A stretch of DNA of 64,000 bases from Paludibacteraceae bacterium (lineage in GTDB: Bacteria; Bacteroidota; Bacteroidia; Bacteroidales; Paludibacteraceae). Each line of letters starts with the position of its first letter. Position 1 is the stretch's first letter. The translations under genes were made by a program, and so were the position numbers. The DNA lies in contig JAGBEJ010000010.1 of NCBI GenBank assembly GCA_017937025.1, positions 62,001 to 126,000 of the forward strand, written 5' to 3'. The notes below the pieces were generated by a model that saw nothing but the letters and a program-made list of their open reading frames with translations, did not search any database and was not told the DNA's origin. This document shows, one piece after another, positions 59,625-64,000 of this stretch.

Positions 59625-61343
59625 CTAAAAAGCGTCCTCGTTCAGCTTTATGTCCCTGACCATCAGCTGCAAAGCATTGAACTTGTTATCCTCCAGCGTA
59701 TAGCATATCGCCAAAGGCTTGTTCTGGCGCAAAGGCTCATAGAAAGCGCACTGACGGAACGCGATTCCGTTTATTATCGTGTCACTCGAGCCGTCACGGA
59801 CATCAAGCTTCAAGTGCTCGTTGTTCTTGCCCACAAGCTTGCTGTAGCCTGAGTCGAACACGCCTTTCGTGCAGAATATCGGCTTGTTGTTCTCCGGTCC
59901 GAACGGATTGAACTGGCGCAAAGTCTTATAGAAACGAGGCGTGATGTCCTTGAAGTCCAGCATCGCGTCTATGTCCACCTGCGGGCTGCGCTGGTCGGGC
60001 TGTATGTTCTCCGCCACGAACTGCTCAAACCTCGCTTCAAACGCAGGAAGGTTCTCCTCCTTCATGGCGAGGCCAACGGCATACATGTGTCCGCCGAAGT
60101 TCTCAAGCAAGTCGCGGCACGACTCTATGGCGCTGTAAATGTCGAATCCAGGAATCGAACGCGCCGAGCCGGTCACCATGCCGTTGCTCTTGGTAAGCAC
60201 CACAGCCGGACGGTAATACTTCTCCGACAAGCGGGACGCCACGATGGCTATCACGCCCTTGTGCCAGTCCGGGTCATAGACCACAACGCTGCTCTTTGAC
60301 TCCACTGTGGCGTCGGCCTTCAGTTTCTCGAGAGCCTCCTCGGTTATGGTCTTGTCCAAGTCCTTGCGCACGTCGTTCTGGTGGTCAATCTCCAGACACC
60401 TCTGCCAAGCGAAGTTCTTGTCCTTAGCCACAAGAAGTTCCACGGCGTCGCGCGCCTGCTGTATTCGTCCGCTGGCGTTAATGCGCGGACCTATCTTGAA
60501 CACGATGTCGCTTATCTGAATATCCTTGCCTGCGAGTCCGGCTATCTTTATGACATTCTTAAGACCGAGACTCGGATTGGTGTTGAGCTGCTTAAGTCCG
60601 TAGTACGCCATGACACGGTTCTCGCCTGTGATAGGCACGATGTCGCTGGCTATGCTCACAGCCACGAAGTCGAGCATCGCGAAGAGCGATGACTGTCCTA
60701 AGCCGTTGCTCATGGCAAAAGCCTGCATGAACTTGAAGCCCACGCCGCATCCGCAAAGATGTTTGTAGGGATAGTCGCAGTCGTTGCGCTTGGGGTCAAG
60801 AACCGCCACAGCGTCAGGTATGCGGTCGTCCGTAGTGTGATGGTCGCAGATTATGAAATCCACGCCGTGCTCCTTGGCATAGTCCACTTTCTCAATAGCC
60901 TTGATTCCGCAATCAAGCGCAATGATGAGACTACAGCCGTTCTCTACTGCATAATCGATTCCCTTATACGATATGCCAGAGCCCTCGTTGTCGCGGTCCG
61001 GCAGATAGAACAACAAATCCGAATGAAATTGCCCTATAAACTTATACACCAATGACACCGCTGTGGTACCGTCCACATCATAGTCACCATATATAAGTAT
61101 GCGCTCCCTGCTCTGCAATGCCTCGTTCAATCTGTCCACGGCCTTGTCCATGTCTTTCATCAGGAAAGGGTCATGAAGGTCCGATAAGCGCGGATGGAAA
61201 AAGTGTCTTGCCTCCTCTGGAGTCGCAACGCCTCTCTGTACGAGAAGCTGAGCTAATACTGGGTTAATTCCTAAGTCTTTTGCAATCTGTTCTTTTTGTT
61301 GTTCTTGTTCGTTTGTTAAGGGGTTAAAATTCCATTTAACCAT
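59625..61343 (-). CDS. recJ: Single-stranded-DNA-specific exonuclease RecJ
   Basis: RecJ degrades single-stranded DNA 5' to 3' in recombination and repair. The 572 residues have the DHH motifs: ILIYGDYDVDGTTAVSLVYKF near residue 75, LIIALDCGIKAI near 134, VDFIICDHHTTDDRIPDAVAVLDPKR near 155 (the DHH itself), and GPRINASGRIQQARDAVELL. The DHHA1 domain shows VVLTKSNGMVTGSARSIPGFDIYSAIE and GGHMYAVGLAM. It is the first gene of the recJ-priA pair. Confidence 0.97.
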   Translation of the reverse strand: MVKWNFNPLTNEQEQQKEQIAKDLGINPVLAQLLVQRGVATPEEARHFFHPRLSDLHDPFLMKDMDKAVDRLNEALQSRERILIYGDYDVDGTTAVSLVYKFIGQFHSDLLFYLPDRDNEGSGISYKGIDYAVENGCSLIIALDCGIKAIEKVDYAKEHGVDFIICDHHTTDDRIPDAVAVLDPKRNDCDYPYKHLCGCGVGFKFMQAFAMSNGLGQSSLFAMLDFVAVSIASDIVPITGENRVMAYYGLKQLNTNPSLGLKNVIKIAGLAGKDIQISDIVFKIGPRINASGRIQQARDAVELLVAKDKNFAWQRCLEIDHQNDVRKDLDKTITEEALEKLKADATVESKSSVVVYDPDWHKGVIAIVASRLSEKYYRPAVVLTKSNGMVTGSARSIPGFDIYSAIESCRDLLENFGGHMYAVGLAMKEENLPAFEARFEQFVAENIQPDQRSPQVDIDAMLDFKDITPRFYKTLRQFNPFGPENNKPIFCTKGVFDSGYSKLVGKNNEHLKLDVRDGSSDTIINGIAFRQCAFYEPLRQNKPLAICYTLEDNKFNALQLMVRDIKLNEDAF

Positions 61344-61600
61344 TTATATGTGTTTTCTATTTATTTTCTTCTAATAGAGGGGAGAATGTATATTATCGTA
61401 GTCAACGGGAGCATTCAACAAACTAAATATCAACATCATAAGCGCATGTCTCCACATAGACTTATCATTTTGTAAATCTAATGAAAAAATGACAAGATTT
61501 CAAACTCGGCTGAAAAATTTATGACGCACCGCCATCAAAACGTATATCATAAACAACTATTTTTCTCTGTTTCAAGTTTTGTTAATAAAAACATAAACAT
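61344..61600. other. Divergent intergenic region without genes
   Basis: AT-rich spacer between recJ and the tetR-type gene. It must hold the recJ promoter, but no clear TAnnTTTG box is seen on the minus strand. Nothing else is supported. Confidence 0.6.
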
Positions 61601-61608
61601 TACTTTTG
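61577..61608 (+). promoter_or_regulatory. Two-part promoter of the tetR-type gene
   Basis: TTTTG at 61577-61581 and TACTTTTG at 61601-61608, separated by 19 bp: the best match to the Bacteroidota -33/-7 consensus in the window. Confidence 0.75.
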
Positions 61609-61614
61609 CATAGA

Positions 61615-61632
61615 TTTGACACTTGTGTCAAA
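61615..61632 (+). promoter_or_regulatory. Operator-like palindrome at the start site
   Basis: TTTGACAC-TT-GTGTCAAA, perfect 8-bp arms, begins 7 bp after the -7 box and so covers the predicted start of transcription. It fits a TetR dimer site for autorepression. Confidence 0.65.
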
Positions 61633-61673
61633 CACAAGAATCAAACACAAAAGTCAGCAACTATAAACTATCT

Positions 61674-62330
61674 ATGGATATTAAAAACAAGGAAGTTGCG
61701 GAGTGCGACAACATCGACACCGAGCAAAGAATATTCAACGCCGCGCAGACACTTTTCCTGCAGAAAGGACTGAGCGACACGACGATGCAGGACATCGCCG
61801 ACAAGGCCGGAATATCGCGCACCGCTCTGCACTACTACTTCAGAAGCAAGGACCGACTGTTTGAGAAAAGCCTCAACAACTTCATCAGCAACATAATGCC
61901 GGACCTGGATGCTACTCTGAAAAAGGACATCTGCCTGACCGACAAGATTATAGAAATCTGCTGTCACTACATCGACAAGCTTAAGGACAACGAGCTGCTG
62001 CCTGGATTCATGATAATGGAGCTGCGCAGAAATCCTAAAGAGATTATCTCGTTCGTGTTCAACGAGTGGACAACGATTGACTTCTCGTCCATCAAGGAGC
62101 AGATGGAAAGAGAGGTGAGCGAGGGCAAAATCAGAAGATTCGACATATCGCAGATGGTGCTCAACATCATGGGACTCTGCGTGCTGCCTTTCGTCTATAA
62201 GCCGATAATGTGCGATGTGTTCAAGACTCTCGGCGACAAAGAGGACTTCGATTCATTCATCGAGAAACGCAAGGTAATAATCGCCGAAATGATCAGGCTC
62301 TGGCTCCAGGACACAAGCAACGAAGAATAA
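61674..62330 (+). CDS. TetR/AcrR family transcriptional regulator
   Basis: A 218-residue regulator. The helix-turn-helix is QRIFNAAQTLFLQKGLSDTTMQDIADKAGISRTALHYYFRSKDRLFEKSL (residues ~18-66), typical of TetR; the rest is the helical ligand-binding part. I start at 61674 since the upstream extension covers the operator palindrome. It is followed after 21 bp by the acyl-CoA dehydratase activase-like gene, which it probably co-regulates. The ligand might be an acyl-CoA or fatty acid, by analogy only. Confidence 0.93.
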   Translation: MDIKNKEVAECDNIDTEQRIFNAAQTLFLQKGLSDTTMQDIADKAGISRTALHYYFRSKDRLFEKSLNNFISNIMPDLDATLKKDICLTDKIIEICCHYIDKLKDNELLPGFMIMELRRNPKEIISFVFNEWTTIDFSSIKEQMEREVSEGKIRRFDISQMVLNIMGLCVLPFVYKPIMCDVFKTLGDKEDFDSFIEKRKVIIAEMIRLWLQDTSNEE

Positions 62331-62351
62331 AAACACAATCAACTATAAAAT

Positions 62352-64000
62352 ATGAGTAACGAAAACAAACCTATCAGACTCGGAATCGATGTCGGCTCTA
62401 CAACCGTGAAGATTGTAGCTATCGACGACAACAGAAACATCCTGTTCAAATCATACAGAAGGCACTTCACAAGACTTGTGGAGACAATCGTGGAGACGCT
62501 CGCTGACGTGAAAAAGGAACTTGGCGACGTGAAATTCAACATCTGCCTGACCGGCTCGGGCGCTATGGGCATAGCCGACAGAACCGGAATGCAGTTCGTG
62601 CAGGAGGTGGTGGCTGTGACAAGGTCGCTGCAGACATTCTACCCAGAAGCGAGAACGCTGATCGACATAGGCGGCGAGGACGCTAAGCTGGTGCTGGTGA
62701 AGAAAGGCAAGACTCCAGACATAAGAATGAACGGAAACTGCGCCGGCGGCACAGGAGCGTTCATCGACCAGATGGCCGGACTGCTGAACATAAACATCGA
62801 CGACATGGACATTCTGGCGCAGAAGAGCCAGAACATCTACCCTATCGCATCGCGCTGCGGCGTGTTCGCCAAGACCGACGTGCAGAACCTCATAGCCAGA
62901 AAGATTGACATAAGCGACATCGCGGCGTCAATATTCCACGCTGTGGCTCTGCAGACCATCAACGCGCTGGCGAGAGGATGCGACATACTGCCTCAGGTCG
63001 TGTTCTGCGGCGGTCCGCTCACCTACATCAAGTCGCTCAGAGACGCGTTCATCCGCCTGCTCAAGCTCGAGGAAAAGGACTACGAAGCGCCTGAATTCGC
63101 GCAGCTGTTCACAGCGCTGGGAGCAGCCCTCATGGCTAAGCATGAGAACGCTCTGATGAACGCCGAGGAACTTGAAAGCAAGCTGAGCGAGTACACTTGC
63201 AACATAACCAAGGAGGAAGAATCGCTTGCACCGCTGTTCACCGAGCAAATGCCTCTCGAGAAGTGGGACAAGGCGAGAAACATAATCAACGTGCCTGAGC
63301 GCGAGCTGCAGCAAGGCGAGAAGGAGGTCGGCGTGTTCATCGGCATCGACTCCGGCTCTACTACGACAAAAGTGATTATCACCGACGAGGAGTCAAACCT
63401 GCTGTACACATATTACAACAACAACCAGGGAAATCCACTGCAGACCGCGGTGGCCGGACTGGAGATGTTCAAGAAGAGCGTCGAGGAGAAGGGCTGTTCC
63501 GTAGTAGTCAAAGGCTCGGCTGTGACCGGATACGGCGAGGACCTGCTGCACGCAGCGCTGAACACCGACCACGGCATCGTGGAGACCATAGCGCACTACC
63601 TTGCAGCCAAGAGCATAGACAAGGACGTGTCGTTCATCCTCGACATCGGCGGTCAGGACATCAAAGCCATATTCGCACAGAACGGCACTATCACCGACAT
63701 AGAGATAAATGAGGCTTGCTCGTCGGGCTGCGGCTCGTTCGTGGAGTCATTCGCCAAGACACTGGGCTATTCGGCTGCCAAGTTCGCCGACCTCGCCTGC
63801 GAATCGAAAGCGCCATGCGACTTAGGCTCAAGATGCACCGTGTTCATGAACTCGAAGGTCCGTCAGGCACTCAAGGACGGCGCTACCGTCGAGGACCTTT
63901 CTGCCGGACTGGCTTACTCTGTCGTGAAGAACTGCCTCTACAAGGTGCTTAAACTCGACAATCTCAAGGAGATAGGCGGAAACATCGTCGTGCAAGGCGG
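62352..64000 (+). CDS. 2-hydroxyacyl-CoA dehydratase activase-like ATPase (3' end cut by window)
   Basis: About 549 codons are visible and the frame runs off the window. Two BadF/BadG/HgdC-type ASKHA ATPase domains lie in tandem: [17 protein letters not shown] with [25 protein letters not shown] and [16 protein letters not shown]; then [45 protein letters not shown] and [16 protein letters not shown]. The Cys residues near CAGGTG and CSSGCG would bind a shared [4Fe-4S] cluster. Such long proteins usually continue into a DUF2229-type (HgdB-like) region, beyond this edge. Homologues activate radical dehydratases; the role in this organism is not known. Confidence 0.9.
   Translation, partial: MSNENKPIRLGIDVGSTTVKIVAIDDNRNILFKSYRRHFTRLVETIVETLADVKKELGDVKFNICLTGSGAMGIADRTGMQFVQEVVAVTRSLQTFYPEARTLIDIGGEDAKLVLVKKGKTPDIRMNGNCAGGTGAFIDQMAGLLNINIDDMDILAQKSQNIYPIASRCGVFAKTDVQNLIARKIDISDIAASIFHAVALQTINALARGCDILPQVVFCGGPLTYIKSLRDAFIRLLKLEEKDYEAPEFAQLFTALGAALMAKHENALMNAEELESKLSEYTCNITKEEESLAPLFTEQMPLEKWDKARNIINVPERELQQGEKEVGVFIGIDSGSTTTKVIITDEESNLLYTYYNNNQGNPLQTAVAGLEMFKKSVEEKGCSVVVKGSAVTGYGEDLLHAALNTDHGIVETIAHYLAAKSIDKDVSFILDIGGQDIKAIFAQNGTITDIEINEACSSGCGSFVESFAKTLGYSAAKFADLACESKAPCDLGSRCTVFMNSKVRQALKDGATVEDLSAGLAYSVVKNCLYKVLKLDNLKEIGGNIVVQG

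Overview
The window is a chromosomal segment of a member of the order Bacteroidales (phylum Bacteroidota), probably an uncultured host-associated lineage. The evidence is: promoters of the Bacteroidota type (a TAnnTTTG -7 box before most transcription units, often with a very short leader); a PorQ-type outer-membrane component of the type IX secretion system and two proteins with gliding/type IX C-terminal sorting domains; a one-chain SecDF; DUF4831 and DUF4834 proteins; and a tmRNA whose tag reads GENNYALAA. Most of the window is ordinary core genome of moderate GC. Three AT-richer or repeat-rich patches look like accessory DNA.

Layout. 1-4250 (minus): porQ-cmk-ispH-pfkA-DUF4831, one tightly packed operon. 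4350-7100 (plus): tonB and lepA. 7100-9000: AT-rich accessory patch with six copies of a ~35-bp repeat and small genes or small RNAs between them, all readable on the minus strand. 9060-15070 (minus): ribBA, an LptF/LptG permease and secDF. 15100-15880: palindrome-rich spacer. 15.9-21.9 kb: a duplicated-domain lipoprotein, a secreted PLP decarboxylase with pepD, and an NfnAB-type flavoprotein pair. 21.9-23.2 kb: a low-GC acyltransferase island bracketed by a 32-bp duplication of the gltA 3' end. 23.3-29 kb: type IX cargo, cdd, a glucosaminidase, a DUF721 protein and a SulP transporter. 29-31.7 kb: a non-coding RNA locus, with three paralogous ~250-nt RNA genes, other candidate RNAs and ssrA (tmRNA). 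31.7-40.9 kb: HAD phosphatase, GH3/serine-hydrolase fusion, rplS, an ECF sigma factor, TamL, an rRNA-type methyltransferase and efp. 41-50 kb: an L,D-transpeptidase, two paralogous SpmA/SpmB-like membrane proteins, an SH3 protein, argR-GNAT-argG, a porin and an LRR protein. 50-64 kb: tRNA-Phe, metallophosphoesterase, thioredoxin, asd, another type IX cargo, a GT28-like enzyme, AlkD, priA, recJ, and a TetR regulator ahead of a truncated acyl-CoA dehydratase activase.

The two most unusual regions are these. (1) The 7.4-8.9 kb repeat array: read on the minus strand, each repeat contains two imperfectly inverted 11-bp arms around a constant 6-bp centre (CTTATC), and the conserved arm (TTATGTaAAGC) resembles the XerD half of a dif site. 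That makes the array look like a row of Xer/dif-type modules carrying tiny genes and structured RNAs. (2) The 29.0-31.2 kb locus: three copies of a structured RNA gene, each behind the same promoter module with a GTCAAnnTTGAC palindrome, beside ssrA, with a two-gene small-protein operon on the opposite strand between two of the copies. Neither region matched a family I can name with confidence.
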